A stretch of DNA of 64,000 nt from the NCBI RefSeq assembly GCF_900106835.1, contig NZ_FNNR01000004.1, forward strand, positions 416,809 through 480,808, read 5' to 3'. Origin of the DNA: Arthrobacter sp. cf158 (lineage in GTDB: Bacteria > Actinomycetota > Actinomycetes > Actinomycetales > Micrococcaceae). The translations under genes and the position numbers were made by a program. The notes below the pieces were generated by a model. That model saw only the letters and a program-made list of their open reading frames with translations, did no database searches and was not told the origin of the DNA. This document shows, piece after piece, positions 40,969-49,999 of the stretch; within the stretch, counting starts at the first letter, position 1, and every line of letters starts with the position of its first letter.

Positions 40969-43341
40969 TTGTCACTTCAATTTCCCCGCAGGACCCTGCT
41001 TCAGGGCGCCGGTGCCCTGTCCCTCGCAGCAGTGGTCAGCTCCATGTTTGCCCAGAATGCCTGGGCCGAAACCGCACCGGATGCCGCGGAGTTCGCAGCG
41101 TTGCGCAGCCGCTGGGTGGACCAGATTACGGGCCGGAATGTCATCCAATCAGGCGACGCAGATTTCGCCGCGGCGATCACCGCCCTGAACAACAAAGCCG
41201 CTGACTCCCTGGCAAAGCTCAACAGGGCACCCGGCCGCGCATCGGTGTTCACGGATCTGTCCTTCGCCAAGGACGCGGAGATGGTTACCACGTATACGCG
41301 TCTGTCCCAGCTTGCTACGGCCTGGGCCACACCCACAGCCGCTGTGTTTGGGGATGCCTCAGTACTGGCGGACATCAAAGCCGGCCTCGCTGATGCCAAC
41401 ACCCTTTGCTACAACCACACCAAGGAAGAAGTGGGCAACTGGTGGTCGTGGGAAATCGGTGTGCCCCGGGCTTTGGCCGACGCCATGGTCCTGCTTCATG
41501 CCGAGCTCTCCGCCGCTGAGATCCAGGCCTACTCCGCAGCCATCGATCATTTTGTCCCTGATCCGTGGCTGCAGTTCCCGCCCAAGCGCGGCAAGATCAC
41601 CTCGGTGGGGGCAAACCGCGTGGATTTGTGCCAGGGAATCATCATCCGGTCCTTGGCTGGAGAGGACACTCCCAAGCTCCAGCACGCCATCGCCGGCCTC
41701 AGCCAGGTGTGGCAGTACGTCACCAGCGGCGACGGAATTTTCCGGGACGGCTCATTCATCCAACACAGCACCACGCCGTACACCGGTTCTTATGGGGTTG
41801 TGCTGCTGAACGGCCTGTCCAAGCTGTTTGCACTGCTTGGCGGCACAGGCTTCGAGGTCTCCGACCCATCACGCAGCATCTTCTTCGACGCCGTAGAAGG
41901 ATCGTTTGCGCCGCTCATCATCAACGGAGCCATGGCCGATTCGGTGCGCGGCCGGAGTATCAGCCGCGAGGCCAACACCGGATATGACCTCGCCGCAACA
42001 AGCATCGAAGCCATCCTGCTCCTGGCCCGCGCCATGGACAGCGCCACGGCAACCCGCTGGCGGGGCCTCTGCGCCGGCTGGATCACGCGCAACACCTATC
42101 GCCCCATCCTGTCCGGGGCGAGCGTTCCCCGGACAGCTTTGGTCAAAGAACTGCTGGCCGCCGGCGTTGCGCCTGTGCCGGAGTCCCCGGGCCACCGCCT
42201 CTTCCCGGCCATGGACCGCACCATTCACCGGGGGAGCGGCTGGGCGTTGTCCTTGTCCATGGCCAGCAACCGCATCGCCTGGTACGAATGCGGCAACGGC
42301 GAAAACAACCGCGGGTATCACACAGGTTCAGGCATGACCTACTTCCACACCTCAGACCTCGGCCAGTACGACGACGCCTATTGGGCCACCGCCAACTACA
42401 ACCGACTCCCGGGCACCACCGTGGACACCACGCCATTGCCGGACAAGGTGGAAGGCGAATGGGGCGCTGCCGTCCCGGCCAATGAGTGGACCGGCTCCGC
42501 CGCACTCGGTGAGGTCGCCGCCGTCGGGCAGCACCTGGTGGGTCCCGGCCGAACCGGCCTGTCGGCGCGGAAGTCCTGGTTCGTCAGCGGCGATGTCACC
42601 GTCTGCCTCGGCGCGGACATCACCACCGCTTCCGGAGCCAGGGTGGAAACAATCGTTGACCACCGCAACCTCCACCAAGGCACCAATGCACTCACGACGG
42701 CGTCGGGCGCCATCGCGGAAACGGCCGGTAACGCTGTGGTGCTGAGTGACGATCGCTGGGTCCACCTGGAAGGATTCGGTGGTTATGCCGTACTGGATTC
42801 CTCCCCGCTGACGGTGCTCCGGGAGAGCCGCTCCGGAAGCTGGTCGGGAGTAAACATCAACGGCAGTACCACCGTGCAGCAAAGGAACTTCGCCACCATC
42901 TACGTGGATCACGGCGCGGGTGGAACGCCAAAAAGCTATGCGTACCTGGTGGCACCCGGGGTCTCGGCCAAGGACTGCAGCAAGCTGGCGAAGGGCAACA
43001 AACATGTGGTGATCCGCAACGATGCCACGGCGCAATCGGTGGAGTTCACGGCAGAGAAAACTACCGCGGCAACGTTCTGGAAGCCCGGGACGGCAGGCGA
43101 CCTTGGCGCATCAGGCCCCGCGTGCGTGGTGTTCTCCCGGCACGGCAACGTCCTCAGCCTGGCTGTCAGTGAGCCGACGCAAAAGGCTGCCAGCCTCACG
43201 TTGACGCTGCCTGAGGGCACCTGGTCCAGCGTGCTGGAAGGTGCAGGCACGCTGGGAACGGACTCAGCGGGCAAAACTACCCTGACGCTGGATACGGCCG
43301 GGCTCAGTGGGCAGGCCAGGGTGGTGAAACTCCGCCGCTAG
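40969..43341 (+). CDS. Polysaccharide lyase family 8 (hyaluronate/chondroitin/xanthan lyase type), Tat-exported
   Basis: A 790-residue secreted lyase. The N-terminus has a twin-arginine signal ([10 protein letters not shown]) and an AWA-like cleavage site near residue 33. The helical catalytic domain has [13 protein letters not shown], then N216, H266 and Y275. Their spacing (50 and 9 residues) equals that of N349/H399/Y408 in pneumococcal hyaluronate lyase. [13 protein letters not shown] follows. The beta-sandwich C-domains end with a typical PL8 tail. It cleaves uronate-containing polysaccharides by beta-elimination outside the cell. The start is TTG at 40969 with AGGAGC 9 nt upstream. The sulfatase nearby favours a sulfated glycosaminoglycan. 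Confidence 0.9.
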   Translation: MSLQFPRRTLLQGAGALSLAAVVSSMFAQNAWAETAPDAAEFAALRSRWVDQITGRNVIQSGDADFAAAITALNNKAADSLAKLNRAPGRASVFTDLSFAKDAEMVTTYTRLSQLATAWATPTAAVFGDASVLADIKAGLADANTLCYNHTKEEVGNWWSWEIGVPRALADAMVLLHAELSAAEIQAYSAAIDHFVPDPWLQFPPKRGKITSVGANRVDLCQGIIIRSLAGEDTPKLQHAIAGLSQVWQYVTSGDGIFRDGSFIQHSTTPYTGSYGVVLLNGLSKLFALLGGTGFEVSDPSRSIFFDAVEGSFAPLIINGAMADSVRGRSISREANTGYDLAATSIEAILLLARAMDSATATRWRGLCAGWITRNTYRPILSGASVPRTALVKELLAAGVAPVPESPGHRLFPAMDRTIHRGSGWALSLSMASNRIAWYECGNGENNRGYHTGSGMTYFHTSDLGQYDDAYWATANYNRLPGTTVDTTPLPDKVEGEWGAAVPANEWTGSAALGEVAAVGQHLVGPGRTGLSARKSWFVSGDVTVCLGADITTASGARVETIVDHRNLHQGTNALTTASGAIAETAGNAVVLSDDRWVHLEGFGGYAVLDSSPLTVLRESRSGSWSGVNINGSTTVQQRNFATIYVDHGAGGTPKSYAYLVAPGVSAKDCSKLAKGNKHVVIRNDATAQSVEFTAEKTTAATFWKPGTAGDLGASGPACVVFSRHGNVLSLAVSEPTQKAASLTLTLPEGTWSSVLEGAGTLGTDSAGKTTLTLDTAGLSGQARVVKLRR

Positions 43342-43346
43342 TCTCC

Positions 43347-43409
43347 TGTTGTGGGGCCCGTTCTGCGCGCTATCCCGGGTGTTGGGGGCGTAGAGCGGGC
43401 CTCACAACG
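43347..43409. repeat. Hairpin element, GTTGTGGGGCC family single copy
   Basis: A 22-nt left arm (43347-43368) and right arm (43388-43409) pair fully in plus-strand RNA if four G-U pairs are allowed; the loop is 19 nt. The left arm shares GTTGTGGGGCCCG with the array at 17698-17980. It lies between the convergent PL8 and GntR-LacI genes and may act as their terminator. Confidence 0.75.
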
Positions 43410-43411
43410 CG

Positions 43412-44614
43412 CTAGATAGGGCTAACCACCTTGGCCCCACAGGAATCACGGACCACAATTCTTGGCCGCAAACGGATCTGATACAACGGGCAAGCATCGC
43501 CCTCGGTCAACCGGCGCAGCAGGACGTCGGCAGCCATGACACCCAGCCGATGCTTGGCAGGGGAGACCGCCGTCAAGGGAATCTGCGCGAGGTCGGCCAT
43601 TTCGTCGTCGTAGGAAACCAAAGCAAGGTCCTCCGGCACCCGGATGCCTCGCCTCGCGGCGGCCCCTTCCAACAGCGCAGCTTCCCGGTCACCGAAGACC
43701 AAAGCCGCTGTCGCGCCGCTGCCCGCGAGGAGCTGGAACATGTGCTCGGCCTGGTCAGCTTCCCACTCCGGCTTGGTGGCGCTGAACGCCATGCGGTGAT
43801 GCCCGCCGCTGTTCAACCGCAAAGAGGTGTCCAGCCCCAAAGCCTCGACGGCGGCCGCGTACCCTGCGATCACCGCGGCCTGGGTGGGGTTGCTGCTGCG
43901 CGCGGCCTCGTTCGCCCGCGTGAGCAGCCCAATCTTTCGGTGACCCAAGCGGTGAAGGTGCATCACGGCGTCGTAAGCTCCGCCCTGGTGATCCGAGCAG
44001 ACGTGTTCGGTCCTGTCTCCGGGCCCCAGATCATCCAGGCTACGCTCCAGCAGCACCACAGGAACGGGCAGGGCCATGAGCTCGGCCACCCGCTGCTGGG
44101 GATTGTCCAAACCGGTCAGTGTCGGCACCAGGATGAGCCCGTCCACACCGGCATCCAGGAGAAATTCGATGCTGGCGTTTTCCCGGGTGAAGTCATAGTG
44201 GTACGTGGAGAGCTGCAGGCTCGCACCGCGGGAGGACAGGTGTTCCTCGATGCCTTGCAGTACCTGTGGGTAGTAAAGCTGGGTATCCGGCAGCAGAACA
44301 CCTATGACGTATCGGGAGCGCTTTTGCGAGCGCTGCGGCGCGGCGACGAAGCTCCCGGCACCCTGCCGCCGGACCACGAGACCCTTGTCCACCAGGTCCT
44401 CGAACGCCCGCCGCACCGTGGTGAGGGACAGCCCGGTGTCCAAGGACAGTTGCTGCTCGGTGGGCAGCTTGGTTCCCACAGCCCACGTCCCTGCCAAAAT
44501 GCCCCTGCGCAGGTTGTCGCTGAGGTTCTGGAATTTCAGGTTCTGTTTGGCGGTGTCGCGGACGGTCGCCGAGGCAGGCTCAGCATGGACGGCCTGCGGG
44601 TTCTTCCTTGGCAT
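43412..44614 (-). CDS. GntR-type DNA-binding domain fused to LacI-type sugar-binding domain (AraR-like regulator)
   Basis: A 400-residue regulator. The N-terminal GntR winged helix contains AGTWAVGTKLPTEQQLSLDTG, TTVRRAFEDLVDKGLVVRRQG and ends in GSFVA. From residue about 105 a LacI/PBP1-type sensor follows: YVIGVLLPDTQLYYPQVLQGIE, then VDGLILVPT, AYDAVMHLHRLGHRKIGLLT and LALVSYDDEMADLAQIPLT (long motifs read in pieces). The ATG at 44614 has GGTGGAG 7 nt upstream; a TTG at 44620 fits less well. It is divergent from the sulfatase and next to PL8, so it probably controls this utilisation locus. Confidence 0.9.
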   Translation of the reverse strand: MPRKNPQAVHAEPASATVRDTAKQNLKFQNLSDNLRRGILAGTWAVGTKLPTEQQLSLDTGLSLTTVRRAFEDLVDKGLVVRRQGAGSFVAAPQRSQKRSRYVIGVLLPDTQLYYPQVLQGIEEHLSSRGASLQLSTYHYDFTRENASIEFLLDAGVDGLILVPTLTGLDNPQQRVAELMALPVPVVLLERSLDDLGPGDRTEHVCSDHQGGAYDAVMHLHRLGHRKIGLLTRANEAARSSNPTQAAVIAGYAAAVEALGLDTSLRLNSGGHHRMAFSATKPEWEADQAEHMFQLLAGSGATAALVFGDREAALLEGAAARRGIRVPEDLALVSYDDEMADLAQIPLTAVSPAKHRLGVMAADVLLRRLTEGDACPLYQIRLRPRIVVRDSCGAKVVSPI

Positions 44615-44670
44615 GATCAAACTCCACCTGTGAACGGACGATTACTCCTATCCTGCACCAGAGTTTAGGG

Positions 44671-44729
44671 AGTATTTAGATACTAATTTCCTGAGTATGC
44701 AAGGTACTGGGGAATGCTCATTGATTCCT
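44671..44729. promoter_or_regulatory. Operator region between GntR-LacI regulator and sulfatase
   Basis: AGTAT-ttag-ATACT (44671-44684) is a perfect palindrome. At 44711-44728 GGAAT-N8-ATTCC overlaps CTCATTGATTCCT (44717-44729), which recurs with one mismatch at 47567-47579 before the ABC importer. CAAGGTACTG (44700-44709) also recurs at 40853-40862 before PL8. Candidate sites of the local regulator. Confidence 0.5.
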
Positions 44730-44756
44730 CGTGTGCAGGTTGCGTAGCAATGAGGG

Positions 44757-46373
44757 GTGTCCAACAAAAAGCCAAACATCATCTTCATCCTGAGTGACGA
44801 CCAAGGCGCCTGGGCGCTGGGATGCGCCGGAAACACGGAGATCCAGACTCCCAACCTCGACTCCCTCGCGGCCCGGGGAACGCGTTTGGAGAACTTCTTT
44901 TGCGTGTCGCCCGTCTGCTCGCCCGCCCGCGCCAGTCTCATGACAGGGGATATCCCTTCGCGCCACGGCGTCCACGACTATCTGGCCGGCATTGAAACGG
45001 GACCGGAAGCCGTGGACTACCTGCAGGGCCAACCCCTGTTCACGGACGCCTTGGCCGATGCCGGCTACCGATTGGGGCTTTCCGGCAAATGGCATCTGGG
45101 CGCCAACGATGTTCCCAGGAAAGGCTTCAGCCACTGGTTTGCGCTGCAGGGTGGCGGCAGTCCCTATGACCGGTCCGTGATGTACAGGTTCGACGACGGC
45201 ACCAGCCACCGGGAGTTGGTCACCGAGTACTTGACGGACGCGATCACCCACGACGCCTTGGACTTCCTGGACGAAGCTTCGAAGGAACCCGAGCCCTTCT
45301 TCCTTGCCCTCAACTACACCGCACCCCACAAACCGTGGAAGGGCCAGCATCCGCCCGAATTCGAGGATCTCTACCGCGACTGCACCTTCAGCAGCTGTCC
45401 CCAGGAGCCACTCCACCCCTGGACCCCCACCGTGGATGGTGTGCCGATCGGCGGCGAGGGTGACGTGCGCGCGGCCCTGCTGGGGTACTTCGCGGCGGTG
45501 AGCGCCATGGATGCAGGGATTGGTGACGTCCTGCGGCGACTGGAAGAACTGGGCATCGACGACCACACGCTGGTGATCTTCAGCAGCGACAACGGCTTCA
45601 ACTGCGGCCACCACGGAATCTGGGGCAAGGGTAATGGGACTTTCCCGCAGAACGTTTACGACTCCTCCGTCAAAGTGCCCGCGATCTTCGCGCTCCCTGG
45701 ACGCATCCAGCAGGGGACTGTCCTCACGGAACTGCTGTCTGCCTATGATGTGGCCGCCACGGTCCTGGAAATCGCGGGCCTGGACGCGCGGCCCTTCGAA
45801 CGCGGCCCCGGGCGCTCCTTCGCGGAGCTGCTAAGCGTGCTTCCTGGCGATGCGCGTCATGGCGCCGCTAAGAACCCCGACGACGGCGGCCGGCCCTCCG
45901 CCGCCGGCGACGGGACTGGTGAGTACCCCGACGGCGGTGGGCCGCTGGACGCTGCCGGCGACGGGACTGGTGAGTACCACGACGGCGGCGGCCGGCCCTC
46001 CGCCGCCGGGGGACGCGCCGTCGTGGTCTTTGACGAATACGGCCCGGTCCGCATGATCCGTAGCGCGGAATGGAAGTACGTGCACCGCTACCCGCACGGT
46101 CCCCACGAACTTTACGGCCTTGTGGCGGACCCGGATGAACGCGTGAACCTCGTCAGTGAACCCGCCCACGCGGTCCGTGTGTCCGGCATGAGGGCCCAAC
46201 TTCAGCAGTGGTTCCATCGTCATGCGGCCCCCGGACTGGAGGGAAGCTGGCTTCCCGTGGCCGGGGCAGGCCAGACTGCTACCGTGCTGGATGATCCCTT
46301 GGGGGCCTTCACACCACCCAACTGGGACGGCACGGCCGCAGCCGGCCGCGCCGCAGCCGGACCAGCCTCCTAG
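44757..46373 (+). CDS. Type I sulfatase (formylglycine-dependent)
   Basis: A 538-residue sulfatase without a signal peptide. The metal site starts with D14/D15 in ILSDDQGAWA. The modification signature is C54-S-P-A-R (CSPARASLMTG), whose Cys becomes formylglycine. KWHLG, NYTAPHKPW and FSSDNGF supply further active-site residues. The C-terminal region ends in EWKYVHRYPHGPHELYGLVADPDE (read in parts). Three 17-residue repeats (PDDGGRPSAAGDGTGEY type) insert at about 374-420, encoded by 51-bp DNA repeats. A GAGGGG abuts the GTG start, too close for a normal ribosome site. It probably desulfates imported oligosaccharides. Confidence 0.9.
   Translation: MSNKKPNIIFILSDDQGAWALGCAGNTEIQTPNLDSLAARGTRLENFFCVSPVCSPARASLMTGDIPSRHGVHDYLAGIETGPEAVDYLQGQPLFTDALADAGYRLGLSGKWHLGANDVPRKGFSHWFALQGGGSPYDRSVMYRFDDGTSHRELVTEYLTDAITHDALDFLDEASKEPEPFFLALNYTAPHKPWKGQHPPEFEDLYRDCTFSSCPQEPLHPWTPTVDGVPIGGEGDVRAALLGYFAAVSAMDAGIGDVLRRLEELGIDDHTLVIFSSDNGFNCGHHGIWGKGNGTFPQNVYDSSVKVPAIFALPGRIQQGTVLTELLSAYDVAATVLEIAGLDARPFERGPGRSFAELLSVLPGDARHGAAKNPDDGGRPSAAGDGTGEYPDGGGPLDAAGDGTGEYHDGGGRPSAAGGRAVVVFDEYGPVRMIRSAEWKYVHRYPHGPHELYGLVADPDERVNLVSEPAHAVRVSGMRAQLQQWFHRHAAPGLEGSWLPVAGAGQTATVLDDPLGAFTPPNWDGTAAAGRAAAGPAS
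45875..46014. repeat. 51-bp coding tandem repeat in the sulfatase gene
   Basis: About 2.7 copies of a 51-bp unit start at 45875, 45926 and 45977, each opening CCCCGACGACGGCGG or a close variant. They keep the reading frame and add a Gly/Asp/Ala-rich loop. Confidence 0.8.
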
Positions 46374-47395
46374 GGGACTTCGCTCAGGACCCGTTCGGCG
46401 CGGGTGGCATCGCCGGACGGGTTGAGGACCACAGGACTAACGCTCCCGGCTGCCTCGTAGGACGCCAGGACTACTTCAACGATGTGGCGGGCGTGTTCCA
46501 CGCTGACTTTCGGTGTTCCGCCGTCCAACACTTTGATGAAGTCCCGCAGTTGCAGGTAGAAGCCTTCTTGGATGTCCTCCGGCTGTGGCTCCCAGACCGT
46601 GCGGGTGGTGCCATTGCTGCGCACCAGCGTTCCGTTGTGGGGGCTGCAGGAAATGGTGCCGTGTTCGCAGACGATCAGGACCTCGTCCATGCGCTGGGTG
46701 GCGTCGGAGACCACCACGACGCTGACGTGGACGCCGTTGCGGAGCGTCAGCGAGATGGTGCCGTCCGTTTCCACCGGAACGCCGAACCGTTTCAGTGTCG
46801 AGGCAGTGAGGGATTCCACCGGTGCGCCGCCGAACCAGAGGGAACGGTCCAGGCAATGGCCACCGATGTTCATCAGCGCCCCGCCGCCGGCCATGGCTTG
46901 GCTGAAGAACCACTCCGGACGGGTGCCGGGACGGTAATCGGTGGTCCTGTAGTCACGGATCATCAAGACCTGGCCAAGTTCGCCGCCGGCCAGCACGTCC
47001 TCGGCCGCCAGCTTCTCCGGCAGGAAATGCTGGATCTGACCGATCACCAAGGCCACCCCGGCGTCGCGGCAGGCTTGGACCATGCGATCGCAGTCAGCCA
47101 CAGTGGTGGCCATGGGCTTTTCCACCAGCACGTGCAATCCGTGTTCTGCTGCGGCGAGCACCATCTCCAAATGCAGCGCGTGCGGGGTATTGATGATCAC
47201 CGCGTCCAGTCCGGCCTCGCGGAACATCGCCGCATAGTCGGTATAGACCTGGGCAGCCCAGTGCGAGGCAACCCCCTCGGCCGCTTCCTGTCGCAGGTCG
47301 CAGACGGCGGCCAGTTGGACGTTGCTGATCCGTCCGGCGGATTCAGCATGTAAGTGTGCCACGGCACCGGCGCCAATGATTCCCAGTCGTATCAA
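46370..47395 (-). CDS. Gfo/Idh/MocA-family oxidoreductase
   Basis: A 341-residue protein. The Rossmann start is LGIIGAGAVAHLHAES, the Lys-Pro motif VLVEKPMATTVADCDR, and the C-terminal domain has GGGALMNIGGHCLDRSLWFGG with the catalytic His. The start is TTG at 47395 preceded by AGAGGG. Its stop overlaps the end of the convergent sulfatase gene by 4 nt. Placed between a sulfatase and a sugar importer, it likely acts on a sugar or uronate released from the polymer. Substrate and direction are unknown. Confidence 0.87.
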   Translation of the reverse strand: MIRLGIIGAGAVAHLHAESAGRISNVQLAAVCDLRQEAAEGVASHWAAQVYTDYAAMFREAGLDAVIINTPHALHLEMVLAAAEHGLHVLVEKPMATTVADCDRMVQACRDAGVALVIGQIQHFLPEKLAAEDVLAGGELGQVLMIRDYRTTDYRPGTRPEWFFSQAMAGGGALMNIGGHCLDRSLWFGGAPVESLTASTLKRFGVPVETDGTISLTLRNGVHVSVVVVSDATQRMDEVLIVCEHGTISCSPHNGTLVRSNGTTRTVWEPQPEDIQEGFYLQLRDFIKVLDGGTPKVSVEHARHIVEVVLASYEAAGSVSPVVLNPSGDATRAERVLSEVP

Positions 47396-47566
47396 TTTCC
47401 CTCTTTAGCTCGGAGCCGAAGCGCGGACACAGCTTGCCCGCGCAGATCACCTTGATTGTTGGGGAGCGTCAGGGGAGGAATAAATGCCTAATCGGGGTGA
47501 ACTGTGGGCTCGGCCTTTGGCACCCCGCCCGGGGGTGGGAAACCGATGGCGACTCATTCGGAAGTA

Positions 47567-47608
47567 CTCATTGAATCCTGCTTTCACGGGCTGTGAGAGT
47601 CGTCTCAC
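47567..47608. promoter_or_regulatory. Operator candidates upstream of the ABC importer
   Basis: CTCATTGAATCCT (47567-47579) matches the site before the sulfatase in 12 of 13 positions. GTGAGA-gtcg-TCTCAC (47593-47608) is a perfect palindrome. Both lie in the 258-nt divergent region between the Gfo/Idh gene and the importer. Confidence 0.5.
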
Positions 47609-47653
47609 TGAACCGCATCCGGCCGGTTCCCCCTCACTTGAAAGGTGATTCCC

Positions 47654-48991
47654 ATGGGCAAAACAGCCCGTCATCTTCGCCCGCTGGCCGCCCTGTTGGG
47701 TGCAGCACTTGCCCTGTCCACCACAGCATGCGGTGGAGCCACAGACGCCTCCCCTGCTGCCGAGGCCGTGGACATTTCAGGCTCCATTTCGGGGCAAACC
47801 ATCAACTACTGGTCCATGTGGAAAGACGGTGAGCCTCAGCAGAAGGTCATCGCCGCTGCCATCGCCGATTTCGAAAAGGAAACCGGAGCCACCGTCAGCG
47901 TTCAATGGCAGGGCCGCAGCAACACGGAGAAACTGGTTCCCGCGCTGAACACCAACAACGTCCCGGACCTGGTGGACGGCACCTTCGCAAAGCTTGCGCC
48001 CGTGATCGGGGAGACCGGACAGGCCAGCCCGCTCACGTCCGTGTACTCCTACGAGGTTGACGGCAAAGCGGTGAGTTCGGTGATCCCGGAGAAGTTCACC
48101 AGCAATGGTGTTTTCAAGGGCGAAGATGGGCAGCCGTGGATGGTTCCCTACAGCGTCAGCTCGGATGGCATCTGGTTTGATGCTGCCCAGCACCCTGAAC
48201 TCAAAGCCAAACCACCGGCCACGTGGGATGAATTCATTGAAGTCCTGGACAAGCTGAAGGCCAGTGGATCGGCTCCCATCGCGGCGGACGGTGACATTGC
48301 CGGCTACAACTCCACCTGGTTTGTGACAGCGCTGCTTCGGCTCAAGGGTGCCGGCAGTTTCAAGGCTCTTGTTGAGGACAAGTCCGGTGAAGGATGGGAC
48401 GATCCCGCGGTGCTCGAGGCAGCCCGGAAGGTGGAAACCCTGGTCAAGGGTGGATACCTCAACAGCGGCTACAACGCGAGCAAGTTCCCTGCCCAGCAGC
48501 AGCTCTGGGCGAACGGCGACGCTGCCCTCATTCTCAACGGATCGTGGACCCCAACCGAAACCGGCTCCTATGCGGCCCCCGGATTCGATTACTCGTCCTT
48601 CCAATTCCCGGCAATGGGAGACAATCCAGCCAGCGCCCGTGTGGACTTCATCGGTTTTGCAGTACCGGCAAAGTCCAAGAACCAGGTCCCCGCACAGCGC
48701 CTCGCAGCATTCATGCTGAATTCCAAGTATCAGAATGCCCTGGGAACGGAAGCCAAAGTGCTGCCGGTACGGCCGGACGCACCGGTTGCTCCCGCCGTCG
48801 AGTCCGTCAAAGCCGCCATTGACGCGGCTCCGGCAACGCACCTGCAAAACGACGGAGTGACCTTTCCCGGCTTCATGGAGAAGGTGTTCTTCCCCAAGGA
48901 TGACGAGCTGTTCCTCGGGAAAACCTCTGCCGATGAGTTCATCGGGAAGATGAAGGCTGCCCAGATCCAGTACTGGAAGGACAACAGCTGA
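47654..48991 (+). CDS. ABC transporter substrate-binding lipoprotein (family 1 sugar-binding)
   Basis: A 445-residue extracellular sugar-binding protein. The signal peptide runs to the lipobox TTACGG (Cys about 26). The mature part has INYWSMWKDGEPQQ, GTFAKLAPVIGE, DGIWFDAAQHPELKA and QQLWANGDAALILNGSWTP, typical of the MalE/UgpB/MsmE group. I chose the ATG at 47654 with AAAGGTG upstream; a GTG at 47645 would add three residues. It captures an oligosaccharide for the two permeases that follow; the stop overlaps the next start by 1 nt. Confidence 0.92.
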   Translation: MGKTARHLRPLAALLGAALALSTTACGGATDASPAAEAVDISGSISGQTINYWSMWKDGEPQQKVIAAAIADFEKETGATVSVQWQGRSNTEKLVPALNTNNVPDLVDGTFAKLAPVIGETGQASPLTSVYSYEVDGKAVSSVIPEKFTSNGVFKGEDGQPWMVPYSVSSDGIWFDAAQHPELKAKPPATWDEFIEVLDKLKASGSAPIAADGDIAGYNSTWFVTALLRLKGAGSFKALVEDKSGEGWDDPAVLEAARKVETLVKGGYLNSGYNASKFPAQQQLWANGDAALILNGSWTPTETGSYAAPGFDYSSFQFPAMGDNPASARVDFIGFAVPAKSKNQVPAQRLAAFMLNSKYQNALGTEAKVLPVRPDAPVAPAVESVKAAIDAAPATHLQNDGVTFPGFMEKVFFPKDDELFLGKTSADEFIGKMKAAQIQYWKDNS

Positions 48992-49989
48992 TGACCCTCC
49001 ACCTGACGGAGCCCCGGACGGGCGGTGCGCCCGTCCACAGTCCGGAGTCCCGGAAGCCGGTGCCTCGTAAGTCGCAGCGCGGCAGCCGTCCTGGAGGGAG
49101 CTCCATCGACGTGCAGCGCAAGAAGCTGCTGATCCCGTTCGTCGGTCCGGCATTCGTCCTGTACACGGTCCTGTTCATCGTGCCCGCGCTGGGAGCCGTA
49201 TGGATCAGCCTGCACAAATGGGCGGGCTCGGGTCCCATGAAGTTCGTTGGGCTGGACAACTACGGCCGGATCTTCCGGGACCAGTTGTTCCTGTCGTCAT
49301 TCGGCAACACCCTGCTTCTGCTCTTCGTGGTGGGGACCGCGATCTTCGTCCTGGCTTTTGCCTTGACGCTGGTGCTCAGGGACATGGCCGGGAAGAAGAT
49401 TGCCCGCAACGTCATCTTCTTCCCCCACCTCATCAACGCGCTGGTGTTCGGTGTCCTGGCCGGTTTCATCTTCAATCCAGGAGGAATGGTCAACACCCTC
49501 CTGGCGCCCCTCGGAGTGACCGACCCGCCCAAGTGGCTGGCACAGGACAACATCTTCCCGCTCATCATGGTCACCTTGGTCTGCACCACCACCGGTTACT
49601 TCACCACCATCCTGATGGCCGGCGTCGACCGTATTCCGCCCTACTACTACGAAGACTGCGCCCTGGCCGGGGCGTCCGCTTTTCAACGGTTGCGCTACGT
49701 GATCCTGCCGCTGACCTGGGACGTTTTTGGCACCTGCGCCGTGTTGTGGACCATTTCGTCAGTGAAGATCTTCGAGATCGTCTGGGTCTTCGGTGGCAGT
49801 TCAGGTGCCGGCGTGCCGCCAACGCAGAGCTGGACCGCAGCCGTGTACACCTACGTCAACGCCTTCTCCGGACAATCAACGCCGGCCTACGGGGCTGCGA
49901 CAGCCTCTGCCGTGTTGTCCCTGGCGCTGATCTCCGTCCTGGTTGTCCTGCTGCGCCGCGCCATGCGTCGCGACGCCGTCGAGTTCTAA
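48991..49989 (+). CDS. ABC sugar transporter permease 1 (MalF/UgpA type)
   Basis: A 332-residue membrane protein with six predicted helices. A charged N-terminal tail of about 40 residues precedes the first helix (LLIPFVGPAFVLYTVLFIVPALG). The EAA loop is YYYEDCALAGASAFQRLRYVILPL (read in parts). It forms the channel with the next gene product. It starts on the substrate-binding gene's stop codon. No ATPase gene is present in the locus, so a shared MsiK-type ATPase encoded elsewhere is expected. Confidence 0.92.
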   Translation: MTLHLTEPRTGGAPVHSPESRKPVPRKSQRGSRPGGSSIDVQRKKLLIPFVGPAFVLYTVLFIVPALGAVWISLHKWAGSGPMKFVGLDNYGRIFRDQLFLSSFGNTLLLLFVVGTAIFVLAFALTLVLRDMAGKKIARNVIFFPHLINALVFGVLAGFIFNPGGMVNTLLAPLGVTDPPKWLAQDNIFPLIMVTLVCTTTGYFTTILMAGVDRIPPYYYEDCALAGASAFQRLRYVILPLTWDVFGTCAVLWTISSVKIFEIVWVFGGSSGAGVPPTQSWTAAVYTYVNAFSGQSTPAYGAATASAVLSLALISVLVVLLRRAMRRDAVEF

Positions 49990-49999
49990 AGGAAAAGTC

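Noticed and set aside
47777..49153. 458-codon open frame antisense to the sugar-binding protein gene
   Set aside because: It crosses the binding-protein/permease boundary on the wrong strand and shows no domain features.
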